35,509 nt of DNA, taken from a virus. The notes under the pieces were generated by a model that made no database searches, had not been told where the DNA came from, and saw only the letters and a program-made list of their open reading frames with translations. Location: positions 1 through 35,509 of IMG/VR virus record IMGVR_UViG_3300033998_000041. The stretch is one strand, 5' to 3'. Position numbers and translations under genes: made by a program. Position 1 is the first letter of the stretch. Each line of letters begins with the position of its first letter. Positions 1-6,366 of this stretch are shown here, one piece after another.

Positions 1-127
1 TACTACACATCTTTCGAACACATCAATTTCTATCGTCGGTATCACAAACCAGCTGAAATCTGGATGATATTCAAATATTGTTGAAATTTTAACTGTTTTC
101 ATAACTAATTAATTTTATGCGTATTTA
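1..127. repeat. Contig-end overlap, left copy
   Basis: These 127 bases are identical to the last 127 of the window. This is the usual sign of a circular or circularly permuted molecule assembled into one contig. 127 is an odd number used as a maximum k-mer by common assemblers, so I read it as an assembly overlap, not a packaged terminal repeat. It holds the first 34 codons of a 49-aa gene whose full copy lies at the other end. Confidence 0.95.
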
Positions 128-1005
128 ATCACACTATCCTTATACATCTCAAATTCTCTTTCGATCAATTCGAGATCGAGAATGTCGTCCCCTGCTTTCA
201 ATCGTCCTTCTTTAACTGCATTGTCGACGCTTGTGTCCATCTGTCTTCCTTCGTATCTTTCTGTCTTTTTCTGCCACTTCTTAAACTGTCCGTTGTCAGG
301 AAATACGACATCGAGACGAGGTAACCGATCGAGACGATAATCGTTCAGCATCTCACTACCTCCAGCCGCGATCCACGTGAATTCGGGCCTGAATGCGCTC
401 ATCATTATAGCCGTTTTCTCGCTCTCGCAAAGCGCGATCTGCTTGTCTTCAGTTACAAGATGTTCGCCGAAGAACACTTGCTGTAGCACGAAATTCTCTT
501 TAACCTTGTTGTGAATGTACCAGCTTGTTCGATCCTTCTTTCGATGTCCGTCTTTGTTGTAATACATTACCTTTCCTGTCCTGAAATTGCCTTCTTTGTC
601 CTGTTGCCAAAAGATCGTTCCTCCGTTCTTTGCCGTACCGATGTTGTACAATTCCTGAAGCCTGTACGCCTCATTCATTCCGAACATCTCGACCAAATAC
701 ATGAAGAAGACGTTCTCTTTAAACCTGCAAAACGTTTTTTCGACGAATTCTTTAGGTACGAAGTCAGGTACTATCTTTTGTATCGGTTGCCGTGTTGGTT
801 GTGTGTAGTCGTAATCGTATTTGTTGTCGCCTCCAGGATAGCGAAAGTAACCACACGAGTTTACCCTTTCGCATCTACCGTAAAGTTCTGCATTAACGAC
901 TACATTTGTGCCTGTTACAACGAAAGGTTTAAACGTCTTCTTTCCGCACTTCGGACAAACGATGTGCTTCGATCCTTTCATTAATTCGTACTTATAGTTT
1001 TTCAT
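115..1005 (-). CDS. Primase-like protein (zinc ribbon plus Toprim)
   Basis: A 296-aa protein. Residues 17-51 form a four-cysteine zinc ribbon (CPKC, then C45 and C51). The C-terminal half has a Toprim-like pattern: ALCESEKTA with an acidic residue at E194, then VVFPDNG with D237. This resembles DnaG-type primases and the DUF6371-type proteins of Bacteroides elements; such proteins probably make primers on single-stranded DNA. No helicase domain is present. On the closed circle the VapE-type helicase gene follows after two small genes, so primase and helicase are probably encoded separately. Starts ATGAAAAAC after AAGCGAGTT. Family call fairly sure, activity inferred. Confidence 0.72.
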   Translation of the reverse strand: MKNYKYELMKGSKHIVCPKCGKKTFKPFVVTGTNVVVNAELYGRCERVNSCGYFRYPGGDNKYDYDYTQPTRQPIQKIVPDFVPKEFVEKTFCRFKENVFFMYLVEMFGMNEAYRLQELYNIGTAKNGGTIFWQQDKEGNFRTGKVMYYNKDGHRKKDRTSWYIHNKVKENFVLQQVFFGEHLVTEDKQIALCESEKTAIMMSAFRPEFTWIAAGGSEMLNDYRLDRLPRLDVVFPDNGQFKKWQKKTERYEGRQMDTSVDNAVKEGRLKAGDDILDLELIEREFEMYKDSVIKYA

Positions 1006-1014
1006 AACTCGCTT

Positions 1015-1191
1015 TCATTTTCTTATGTTCAACTCACCGTCTTTCAATCTTGCTATCCTCCAATAATGAGACTTTACGTTTCCACCGTAGCGCTCTGCCA
1101 TTTTCTCCGCCATCTGCTTCTTTGTCAATTTCAGCGTGTTAAACTCATCGATGATTTGAGTTAGTCTTACAATATATTCCTGTTTTTTCAT
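1015..1191 (-). CDS. Small basic protein, possible helix-turn-helix
   Basis: A 58-aa reading frame that fills the gap between the SSB-like gene and the primase gene; its TGA lies 9 nt before the primase ATG. The stretch KLTKKQMAEKMAERYGG looks like the first two helices of a helix-turn-helix, followed by a basic, aromatic segment (KSHYWRIARLK). Start context AAAATATGAAAAAACAG matches its neighbours. A strong hairpin stands just upstream of the start. It could be a small DNA-binding regulator or replication accessory protein; I do not recognise a named family. Confidence 0.62.
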   Translation of the reverse strand: MKKQEYIVRLTQIIDEFNTLKLTKKQMAEKMAERYGGNVKSHYWRIARLKDGELNIRK

Positions 1192-1212
1192 ATTTTCAAT
1201 TGTTTTTAATTT

Positions 1213-1240
1213 GGCAGGCAGGACAACTTTCCTGCCTGCC
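1213..1240 (-). other. Perfect 10-bp GC-rich hairpin without U tract
   Basis: GGCAGGCAGG and CCTGCCTGCC pair perfectly around an 8-nt loop, in the gap between the SSB-like gene stop and the next small gene. On the minus strand the stem is followed by AAATTAAAAA, not by T residues, so it is not a standard intrinsic terminator. It may protect the 3' end of the upstream message, cause pausing, or work as a terminator with a helper factor. The stem is itself made of tandem GGCA/GGCAGG units. Confidence 0.7.
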
Positions 1241-1253
1241 GAGTTACTTAATT

Positions 1254-1829
1254 TCAGAACGGCAAATCGTCAACTTTTTCGTCGATGTCGTTTTTTGCCA
1301 CTTTTAAGCCGTTTTTAGACACTTTTTTTTCATCGTGGATAGTTGTTCCACTCGAACGCTTATCGTCGCTCACGTCAAACGGATCTGCTTGCTGCGTACT
1401 ATTTATCCAATCATCGTTGCCGCCTTCGACGACGTCAAACGGATTGTCGGCTTTTCTTATTACCTGAATAGCGTTAACGTAGCAACCGTTCAACTCGGTC
1501 CCGACACCGTGTTTCACGTTAAATTCGAGATTTACTTCGAATTTTCCTCCGTCAAGCACCGAGTTGGCAGGAAATTCGATTTGCTTTGCAGCTGCCGTGT
1601 ACATCCTGCACGCTTTCGGAAAAATCTTGAATGATACGTAATTCAGTCCTGACTTTTCCGACTTCTTAGCAAATTCTTTGATTTCTTGATACTCCTCTAT
1701 TTCTTCATCCGTGAACGGCACTGCGAACGTTATACGTCCGCCGTTCTCGATCATCACTCGATTGCTCTTAGGTGTGTTAGCTTTGAACTGCCTGCAATCA
1801 AAATAACCTGTTACATTATTTATTTTCAT
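1254..1829 (-). CDS. Phage single-stranded DNA-binding protein (SSB-like)
   Basis: A 191-aa protein. Residues 1-130 are a beta-rich core with no motif I can name. The tail from about 130 is low-complexity and acidic, contains two similar segments (NPFDVVEGG, DPFDVSDD), and ends KVDDLPF. An acidic tail with a terminal D-[IL]-P-F is the hallmark by which bacterial SSB proteins recruit partners. Position between the exonuclease module and the primase gene supports a replication/recombination SSB. Starts ATGAAAATAAAT. Role inferred from tail and context; the fold needs structural comparison. Confidence 0.7.
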   Translation of the reverse strand: MKINNVTGYFDCRQFKANTPKSNRVMIENGGRITFAVPFTDEEIEEYQEIKEFAKKSEKSGLNYVSFKIFPKACRMYTAAAKQIEFPANSVLDGGKFEVNLEFNVKHGVGTELNGCYVNAIQVIRKADNPFDVVEGGNDDWINSTQQADPFDVSDDKRSSGTTIHDEKKVSKNGLKVAKNDIDEKVDDLPF

Positions 1830-1875
1830 AATATTATGCGCCCACGCCCGCCCCCTCCGTTTAGTTGTTAATTAA

Positions 1876-1977
1876 TTATTTTAGACTTATAACTTCAATA
1901 ACTGCTAATGCAAACAGCAATGTTGCTATAATTATCGATACAATAAGCATCGCTTTTCTGTTTTTTGTCGGTTTCAT
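1876..1977 (-). CDS. Small single-pass membrane peptide (33 aa)
   Basis: A 33-aa frame: basic N-terminus (MKPTKNRKA) then a hydrophobic helix from about residue 10 to 27. Its ATG overlaps the TGA of the upstream 38-aa gene by four bases (ATGA), the same coupling used across this operon, which argues that it is translated. Function unknown; tiny membrane proteins near replication genes may affect host physiology or exclude other phages. Confidence 0.55.
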   Translation of the reverse strand: MKPTKNRKAMLIVSIIIATLLFALAVIEVISLK

Positions 1978-2090
1978 AAGATAAATTTGTTTATCAGTCC
2001 TACGATTATTCTCGTTATGAAATAGATAGCTGCACCTGCTACTACGATCCAGCACGCTGCGTCGATAAATTTTTCAATTTTTGTTTTCAT
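1974..2090 (-). CDS. Small membrane peptide (38 aa)
   Basis: A 38-aa frame starting MKTKIEKFIDAA, with one hydrophobic segment from about residue 12 to 33. It overlaps the upstream 127-aa gene by ATGA and the downstream 33-aa gene by ATGA, so three genes are translationally coupled. The start matches the ATGAAAAC signature of this genome. No known family recognised. Confidence 0.58.
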   Translation of the reverse strand: MKTKIEKFIDAACWIVVAGAAIYFITRIIVGLINKFIL

Positions 2091-2470
2091 AACTCTTTCA
2101 TTTTTTCGATTGTCGTTAATACTTCACGCTCACGTTCTCCTAATTCGTAGTACTTCTCGACGTCTTCGATCGTAAGCGTTCCGTTCATGATCCTCTTTTT
2201 GATCTTCAGAAACTTGTCGTCGTCGATCATAAGCTGTTGCTTTTTTATTGTCATTTCATTGTCGTAATTTTCAGCGCTCTTTTCTACATACGATCCTGCG
2301 TTGTAATCAGGAAACAGTGCGTCGAACGCTTCGTTGATTTCGAGTTGTGCCGACTTGAAGCAGTCGGCTACATCGTCGCCTTCGTTGATTTCGTAGGTAA
2401 CTGACATTTTTGCAAATTCATAATTTCCAAGAGACCTTGAAATGTGTAACATGATTTCTTTTGCTTTCAT
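2087..2470 (-). CDS. Hypothetical protein in recombination module
   Basis: A 127-aa acidic protein. It starts 4 nt inside the exonuclease gene's end (ATGA overlap), so the two are probably co-translated. The N-terminal half (SLGNYEFAKMSVTYEINEGD, then a helix with CFKSAQLEINEAFD) looks like a small alpha/beta domain; the C-terminal half is helical and charged (TIEDVEKYYELGEREREVL). It sits where phages often place an annealing protein or exonuclease partner, but it has no RecT or Red-beta signature I can see. Product unknown. Confidence 0.68.
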   Translation of the reverse strand: MKAKEIMLHISRSLGNYEFAKMSVTYEINEGDDVADCFKSAQLEINEAFDALFPDYNAGSYVEKSAENYDNEMTIKKQQLMIDDDKFLKIKKRIMNGTLTIEDVEKYYELGEREREVLTTIEKMKEL

Positions 2471-3381
2471 TTCAATGTAATTTTAAGATACGGTTTTACA
2501 ACTGATGTTTTCAAGTAATCGCTTTCGTTGATTTCTGGATGTTCTTTCAGCAATTTCGCTTTGTCAAACGTCGATCGAATGCTTTCAGGCACTACCGTCA
2601 ACGTATATCCGTCGCTTTTAAGCGACTTAACGCCGTTCTTCAACATCAGATCAAGCATGATAGCTTTTTGCTTTTCTACCTCTTCCTCCATTTTTTTTAT
2701 TTGTGAAAGATAGTTGAACATCACCTCAGCCGCTGCCTGCTCGTGTGGCATCAAATCGAACGTTGTCCATTCGTCTTTTTCCTGATAGATAAACGTGTCG
2801 CAAAAGTCGTCGATCAGGCTTATGCCATTTCGTAAGATTTCAATAAACTTGTCGTCGCGTACTATGAATAGATCATAATAGCCTTTATACTCATCAGCAT
2901 CGAATTTAGCGCCTTGATCACCTTTTGTAAGAAAAACTATTTTTGCTCCTAACATGTAGTACCATTGAAGTTGCGCTATGTAATCTTTAATAGTTGTATC
3001 TACATCAGTTGATGTGTATTTCGCTTCAACTACAGTATTTCTGTCTTTGTCGTAAAAATCTGCGTGCGCAAAAATTTTGAAGTTTCGAGGCTTGATAAAA
3101 TTACTTTCTAACTTGTAGTTACTCTCCCATCCATTTTCTTCACTGTATTTTGATCTTAGCCACATCTCGAATTCATTCCCAGCCTCCATCGCTTCAGTCG
3201 CAGGTATTTCGATGTACTCTGCCTGTCCGAGCGCGACTGCTATCCTTCGCTTATCCGTGTCAGACAAAGCCGACAAGCCTTTCAGTCCTACCTTGTAAAA
3301 CATCTTCGCGTCCGATCCTCCGAACCCGCCTTTACGGGTTTCGACGATCTCTCTCTTTTGTTCTGTTTGATTGTTGTTCAT
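2467..3381 (-). CDS. YqaJ-like / PD-(D/E)XK recombination exonuclease
   Basis: A 304-aa protein with the PD-(D/E)XK order of lambda-exonuclease/YqaJ nucleases: E70/E72 in AGNEFEMWLRS, D108 in FAHADFYD, E119-A-K121 in VVEAKYTST, and Q137/Q139 in AQLQWYYML. The C-terminal part (helical from about 215) ends with a basic FDKAKLLKEHPEI segment also typical of these proteins. These enzymes resect double-stranded DNA ends for phage recombination. It is the first gene after its own promoter and after a duplicated intergenic element. No RecT partner is visible. Confidence 0.8.
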   Translation of the reverse strand: MNNNQTEQKREIVETRKGGFGGSDAKMFYKVGLKGLSALSDTDKRRIAVALGQAEYIEIPATEAMEAGNEFEMWLRSKYSEENGWESNYKLESNFIKPRNFKIFAHADFYDKDRNTVVEAKYTSTDVDTTIKDYIAQLQWYYMLGAKIVFLTKGDQGAKFDADEYKGYYDLFIVRDDKFIEILRNGISLIDDFCDTFIYQEKDEWTTFDLMPHEQAAAEVMFNYLSQIKKMEEEVEKQKAIMLDLMLKNGVKSLKSDGYTLTVVPESIRSTFDKAKLLKEHPEINESDYLKTSVVKPYLKITLK

Positions 3382-3426
3382 AACTTTTGTTTTTTAGTTG
3401 TTATTCATAATTTGAAATTCACTTCA

Positions 3427-3458
3427 CAAATCTAATAGATTATTTTCTATTTCGCAAA
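3427..3458 (-). promoter_or_regulatory. Bacteroides-type promoter for the exonuclease operon
   Basis: On the minus strand: TTTG, 20 nt, TAGATTTG, an exact fit to the Bacteroides -33/-7 consensus (TTTG, 19-21 nt, TAnnTTTG). Transcription would start near 3420, about 40 nt before the exonuclease ATG. The -33 box lies inside a GCAAA-N4-TTTGC palindrome. Confidence 0.75.
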
Positions 3459-3467
3459 CTTTTTTGC
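3454..3467. promoter_or_regulatory. GCAAA-N4-TTTGC palindrome over the -33 box
   Basis: GCAAA CTTT TTTGC, with the left arm forming the -33 element of the minus-strand promoter. The same symmetric element sits at the same place over the promoters at 7062 and (one mismatch) 30880. A shared operator for an early/middle gene regulator is a plausible reading. Confidence 0.5.
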
Positions 3468-3486
3468 AATTATTTTTCAGTAGTAC

Positions 3487-3725
3487 AAAAAATAAATTTC
3501 AGAAAAATCGATTTATCGCCTCAAACGCGCTCCTGGATTATGTTTCATAGAAAAATAATAAAATAAGCATTTAATTTGAAAACTATATATAGTATTATTT
3601 TTATTATTTATATCTCTATATAAAGTAATTTATTTTTTATTTTTTACTCATTATTACTTGAAACATAACAACTTAACTCGATAAATTTTTATGGTAAATT
3701 TTTTGTCACTACTTTTATTTTTTAC
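3487..3725. repeat. Intergenic repeat element, copy A
   Basis: Fills most of the gap between the 122-aa gene and the exonuclease gene. It is a diverged direct copy of about 29041-29300. The best-conserved blocks are TTATCGCCTCAAA, GCTCCTG, AAATAAGCA, AAACTATATATAG and a 39-base stretch (3615-3653) identical to 29179-29217. Inner arms ACTATATATAG (from 3582) and CTATATAAAGT pair as an AT-only hairpin; outer arms TTATGTTTCA (3538-3547) and TGAAACATAA (3659-3668) are exact inverted repeats. It lies upstream of the promoter, so it acts as DNA (origin, enhancer) rather than as a leader. No gene seen here. Confidence 0.8.
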
Positions 3726-4090
3726 CTGAAATTACTCGGTTTCTGCATGGTTTCGACCGTTTTTTCGAGTTTGCTTTTCATAAGATCGATCTTTTTCTGA
3801 AGCTCTTCGATTTCCATCCTGACACGATCCTCATCCGATAACCCGATAAGATTGAAAATTTCTTTCTTGTCTTCTCGCGTCATCGTCAACGTAACAGCGT
3901 TCTCATGATCGAATGATCCATTACTCTCAAGAAATTCCCATCCGTTCGCGATCCAAAACGAGAACGGTAGCCCTTCGACCTCAATTGTAACCACATGTTT
4001 TTCTGTTTTCATTACCTTGAAATCACTCGCTTTAATCTTCCGTATGACTTCAGCATTTAGTTCGTCATACATTTGTTTGATTGTTTTCAT
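3722..4090 (-). CDS. Hypothetical protein with C-terminal coiled coil
   Basis: A 122-aa protein beginning MKTIKQMYDEL. Residues 20-60 look like a beta-rich domain (KHVVTIEVEGLPFSFWI); residues 75-115 are a heptad-like charged helix (MEIEELQKKIDLMKSKLEKTVETM), suggesting oligomerisation. Last gene before the repeat element and the exonuclease promoter. Starts with the genome's AACAATGAAAAC signature. Family not recognised. Confidence 0.68.
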   Translation of the reverse strand: MKTIKQMYDELNAEVIRKIKASDFKVMKTEKHVVTIEVEGLPFSFWIANGWEFLESNGSFDHENAVTLTMTREDKKEIFNLIGLSDEDRVRMEIEELQKKIDLMKSKLEKTVETMQKPSNFR

Positions 4091-4098
4091 TGTTCTAA

Positions 4099-4392
4099 TT
4101 ATTCAATTATTTTTAAATAACCTTGTTCTATTCGTTTTTCAAAACTTGATTGCCAATCGACAATTTCATTATTTCCTTCACCTCTGTTTAATACGTTAAG
4201 TATTATCCCGCGATTTTCGTCTAATCTTGTTATCTCTGAAATTAATCCACTTGCAACTTCAAGCACTTTCGTACCTATCGGATATTGAAACGTGTTAAGA
4301 TCAACATAAACACGTTTTTCTTTCTTGGCATTCGGATCAATTCCATATCTGCTAAGCAAATTTTCGAGTGCCTTATCTTCTCTTGTTTTCAT
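4099..4392 (-). CDS. Hypothetical early protein (97 aa)
   Basis: A short helical N-terminus (REDKALENLLSRYGID) is followed by a beta-rich part with VYVDLNTFQYPIGTKVLEV and VDWQSSFEKRIEQGYLKII. Eight bases separate it from the next gene, and both start AACAATGAAAAC. No known family recognised; part of the run of small early genes. Confidence 0.65.
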   Translation of the reverse strand: MKTREDKALENLLSRYGIDPNAKKEKRVYVDLNTFQYPIGTKVLEVASGLISEITRLDENRGIILNVLNRGEGNNEIVDWQSSFEKRIEQGYLKIIE

Positions 4393-4404
4393 TGTTTTAA
4401 TTGT

Positions 4405-4722
4405 TTAATTTGTTACTATCAATAAATCAGGTACATCAATAAGTACGCTTTGTTTGAATTTTTTATTTATTCTTATTTTCTCTGCGTATTTGAATATTTT
4501 TATTATCATATTTGCAGAAACTTCATCGATACCGTCTATTACGATAAGATCAACATCTGCTTCAATTGAATTGTAAGTAAATCTGTTTATATCAATAACT
4601 TTTTCAAATGAAGGTATTAGCGTTACATGACAATCATATGAGTGATTGTATAGCTTTCTTATTTCGTTAGCAATCGTCGTTTTGCCTGTTTCTTTTCCTC
4701 CGCTTATTTTAATCGTTTTCAT
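4405..4722 (-). CDS. Small P-loop NTPase-like protein
   Basis: Only 105 aa, but with a good Walker A (G8-GKET-GKTT, residues 8-16) and a Walker B-like strand VDLIVIDGID (57-66). The rest is two helices and two strands, ending DVPDLLIVTN. This is about half the size of common P-loop enzymes, so it is either a minimal kinase/ATPase core or a partner whose missing parts are elsewhere. Members of nucleoside kinase and AAA families both fit this pattern; I cannot choose. Early-gene position suggests nucleotide metabolism or a host takeover role. Confidence 0.65.
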   Translation of the reverse strand: MKTIKISGGKETGKTTIANEIRKLYNHSYDCHVTLIPSFEKVIDINRFTYNSIEADVDLIVIDGIDEVSANMIIKIFKYAEKIRINKKFKQSVLIDVPDLLIVTN

Positions 4723-4736
4723 TGTTATAATTTTTT

Positions 4737-5000
4737 TTATTTGTTGTCAATCATATAACATCTTGTAGTCGTTCCTCTTAAACTTCTTCTTCTGTCAATC
4801 ATTCTGTTTGATCCGACAAGCACCATTGCGCTTGCTATTATTTCTGGGTTTTCGTATGATCTTGCAACCCTTAATTTTACACCCAATAAGTCCTCTACTT
4901 GTTTTTTCGTAAGTTTCTCGGAGTAAATTCTCGGATCTTCATCCATCAAATTGATCATATATCCAGAGAATTGCTCTATTTGCCAATATAGTTTTTCCAT
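4737..5000 (-). CDS. Hypothetical early protein (87 aa)
   Basis: Begins MEKLYWQIEQFSGYMINLM and contains KLTKKQVEDLLGVKLRVARSYE, which could be a helix-turn-helix or a small helical domain; the C-terminus is basic (NRMIDRRRSLRGTTTR). The frame is open further upstream to a TTG at 5054, inside the previous gene. I prefer the ATG at 5000 because it lies 5 nt after the previous stop and has the usual GTTATGGAAAAA context. Function unknown. Confidence 0.6.
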   Translation of the reverse strand: MEKLYWQIEQFSGYMINLMDEDPRIYSEKLTKKQVEDLLGVKLRVARSYENPEIIASAMVLVGSNRMIDRRRSLRGTTTRCYMIDNK

Positions 5001-5005
5001 AACGC

Positions 5006-5209
5006 TTACTTCACTTTGTAATAATCGTTTGTATTTCTCAAGAAGTAATGCCAATCTTCACCTGTCCAATAACTTGCAGAATTGAATTCTTCTTTCGACA
5101 TAGGATAAGTCCTGTATTTCGAACCATCAACTCTTATAGTGAATGTTCGTGCAGATTTGTTCGATGTAATTTCAAATTTACGTCCTGTACTTGATTTTAA
5201 TGTTTTCAT
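5006..5209 (-). CDS. Small conserved-type hypothetical protein (67 aa)
   Basis: MKTLKSSTGRKFEI, then strands TFTIRVDG and KYRTYPMSKEEFNSASYWTGEDWHYFL. The pattern (short beta sheet, then SKEEF...YxTGxDW) is one I associate with small proteins of Bacteroides phages and plasmids, without a known function. It is the first gene after the internal terminator at 5232-5276, with no obvious promoter of its own, so its expression depends on read-through. Confidence 0.65.
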   Translation of the reverse strand: MKTLKSSTGRKFEITSNKSARTFTIRVDGSKYRTYPMSKEEFNSASYWTGEDWHYFLRNTNDYYKVK

Positions 5210-5231
5210 ATTTTGTAAGTTTTTTTTGTAA

Positions 5232-5276
5232 CTAAAAAAAATCGGATAGGATAGACAAACAGCCTACCTATCCGAT
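5232..5276 (-). terminator. Intrinsic terminator inside the early operon
   Basis: ATCGGATAGG and CCTATCCGAT form a perfect 10-bp stem around 16 nt, followed on the minus strand by eight T residues. It lies between the 129-aa gene and the 67-aa gene, both in the same direction. I find no TAnnTTTG box between it and the next start, so it probably lowers, rather than stops, downstream expression, or is overcome by antitermination. Confidence 0.82.
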
Positions 5277-5281
5277 AAAAT

Positions 5282-5671
5282 TCATTCTTCTGATTCCACT
5301 TCGTCGCTCTCGAACCACTCCTTAAAAGCATCTTTCGCTCTCATAATCATTTCTTCAACCGCTTTTTTGCAAGCAGGTGTCAACGGAAAGTTAAACAATC
5401 CTGTTACGTAACCGTGTCCTTCGGCTACCTCACAAAGATAGTCGTCGCTTGTCAACTTAAATCCGAAAGGATCTTTGTTAGGGTTAAACCTTTCGCACAG
5501 GAAAGAGAATTTTTTTCCGTCGTCGTCCGTTGTTTTCAGAAACATCGCCGGCGTTCCTTTCGTTGTTTCTCTTATAACAAACTCGCTTCTGTTCATTATT
5601 TCCTTGAACCATCCGAGTGTTCCAAGCATGTGTCCTTTGTTTTCAATTCTGATTTCAATACTTGTTTTCAT
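5282..5671 (-). CDS. Hypothetical early protein (129 aa)
   Basis: Begins MKTSIEIRIENKGH. The middle has aromatic, acidic stretches (TTDDDGKKFSFLCERFNP, FKLTSDDYLCEV) and the C-terminus is a helix (ACKKAVEEMIMRAKDAFKEWF) ending in DEVESEE. The 68-bp repeat copy 1 forms its leader and first codons. A strong terminator follows directly. Overall acidic, soluble, unknown function. Confidence 0.65.
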   Translation of the reverse strand: MKTSIEIRIENKGHMLGTLGWFKEIMNRSEFVIRETTKGTPAMFLKTTDDDGKKFSFLCERFNPNKDPFGFKLTSDDYLCEVAEGHGYVTGLFNFPLTPACKKAVEEMIMRAKDAFKEWFESDEVESEE

Positions 5672-5731
5672 AACTTTATATTTTAATAAATTTTTTGCCT
5701 ACTCTTTTTGAGGATTTTCGGCAGCCTCCTT
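5664..5731. repeat. 68-bp direct repeat, copy 1 (gene leader)
   Basis: Matches 5975-6042 at 65 of 68 positions. On the minus strand it reads from AAGGAGGCTGCCG through a GCC...GGC pairing to the start ATGAAAAC of the 129-aa gene. The two copies flank the 80-aa gene, which therefore looks like a duplicated or inserted cassette sharing a leader. Confidence 0.92.
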
Positions 5732-5739
5732 GTTAAATT

Positions 5740-5982
5740 TTAAAAACCTCTGTCAATTTCTTCAAATTTAAGAGCTAAATCATACCAATATTTAACGCCT
5801 TCTTTAGTATTGCACCAATTAAACGCCTCAGAAATACATATAAATCCACTTTCATAATTTATATTTGAAATAACATCTTTATAATTCTTGTATTTTTTTA
5901 TATTTTTCATAAATGAATTATAAGCATTATTTTCAATCAAAAAATTTTGTAAAAGTGGTTTCAATTCTTTTTTAGTTTTCAT
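5740..5982 (-). CDS. Hypothetical small lysine/asparagine-rich protein (80 aa)
   Basis: Mostly helical and basic at the N-terminus (MKTKKELKPLLQNF, FMKNIKKYKNYKD), with aromatic residues toward the end (FNWCNTKEGVKYWYDLALKF). Lower GC than its neighbours. It is bracketed by the two 68-bp repeats, so it may be a mobile single-gene cassette or the product of a local duplication whose coding parts diverged. Function unknown. Confidence 0.62.
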   Translation of the reverse strand: MKTKKELKPLLQNFLIENNAYNSFMKNIKKYKNYKDVISNINYESGFICISEAFNWCNTKEGVKYWYDLALKFEEIDRGF

Positions 5983-6042
5983 AACTTTATATTTTAATAA
6001 ATTTTTTGCCTACTCTTTTAAAGGATTTTCGGCAACCTCCTT
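5975..6042. repeat. 68-bp direct repeat, copy 2 (gene leader)
   Basis: Second copy, three substitutions from 5664-5731. On the minus strand it carries AAGGAGG, a TTGCC...GGCAA pairing, TTATTAAAATATAAAGTT and the first bases of the 80-aa gene. Sequence identity reaches through the start codon, so the leader itself may be the functional unit (translation or RNA stability). Confidence 0.92.
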
Positions 6043-6050
6043 ATGTTAGT

Positions 6051-6341
6051 TTACTTCTCGCTACCGAGCGATACATAAGTAAGTTCCTGCAAATAAACAC
6101 CGCTATTGGCTCTCTTATTCAGCCAGCGATTAAGTTTTTCACATTTTAAATTATACTCTTTCGGATAGTACTCAATAACTGCGTAAGTTTTACCGTTTGT
6201 TGTGAACGCGTTTTGAAATTGCGCGCCTTCGACTTCGCATAGAAATTCAATACTCTGTTTGTAAGCTTTGTAAAGCTTTGATCCTTCACTGTAATGTTTC
6301 ATTTTACCGTTAAAACGATACTTTTTAAATCTTGCGTTCAT
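6051..6341 (-). CDS. Hypothetical early protein (96 aa)
   Basis: A basic N-terminus (MNARFKKYRFNGKMKHY) is followed by a helix and a beta-rich middle (TNGKTYAVIEYYPKEYNLKCEKLNRWL). The end reads YLQELTYVSLGSEK. Starts AAGTCATGAACGC. No known family recognised. It lies in the run of short early genes and upstream of the second 68-bp leader. Confidence 0.63.
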   Translation of the reverse strand: MNARFKKYRFNGKMKHYSEGSKLYKAYKQSIEFLCEVEGAQFQNAFTTNGKTYAVIEYYPKEYNLKCEKLNRWLNKRANSGVYLQELTYVSLGSEK

Positions 6342-6366
6342 GACTTTAATTTTTAATTTGTTGTGT

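Noticed and set aside
1-127. Natural short terminal repeats of a linear genome
   Set aside because: The repeat ends have no special structure, the repeat lies inside a gene, and 127 equals a common assembly k-mer length.
511-984. Plus-strand open frame of 157 codons opposite the primase-like gene
   Set aside because: It is antisense to a gene with zinc ribbon and Toprim motifs, and its composition shows no domain. Shadow of the coding strand.
3538-3668. MITE or small transposon bounded by TTATGTTTCA/TGAAACATAA
   Set aside because: Similarity between the two copies reaches outside the inverted repeats, and no target duplication is visible; a functional control or origin element is more likely.
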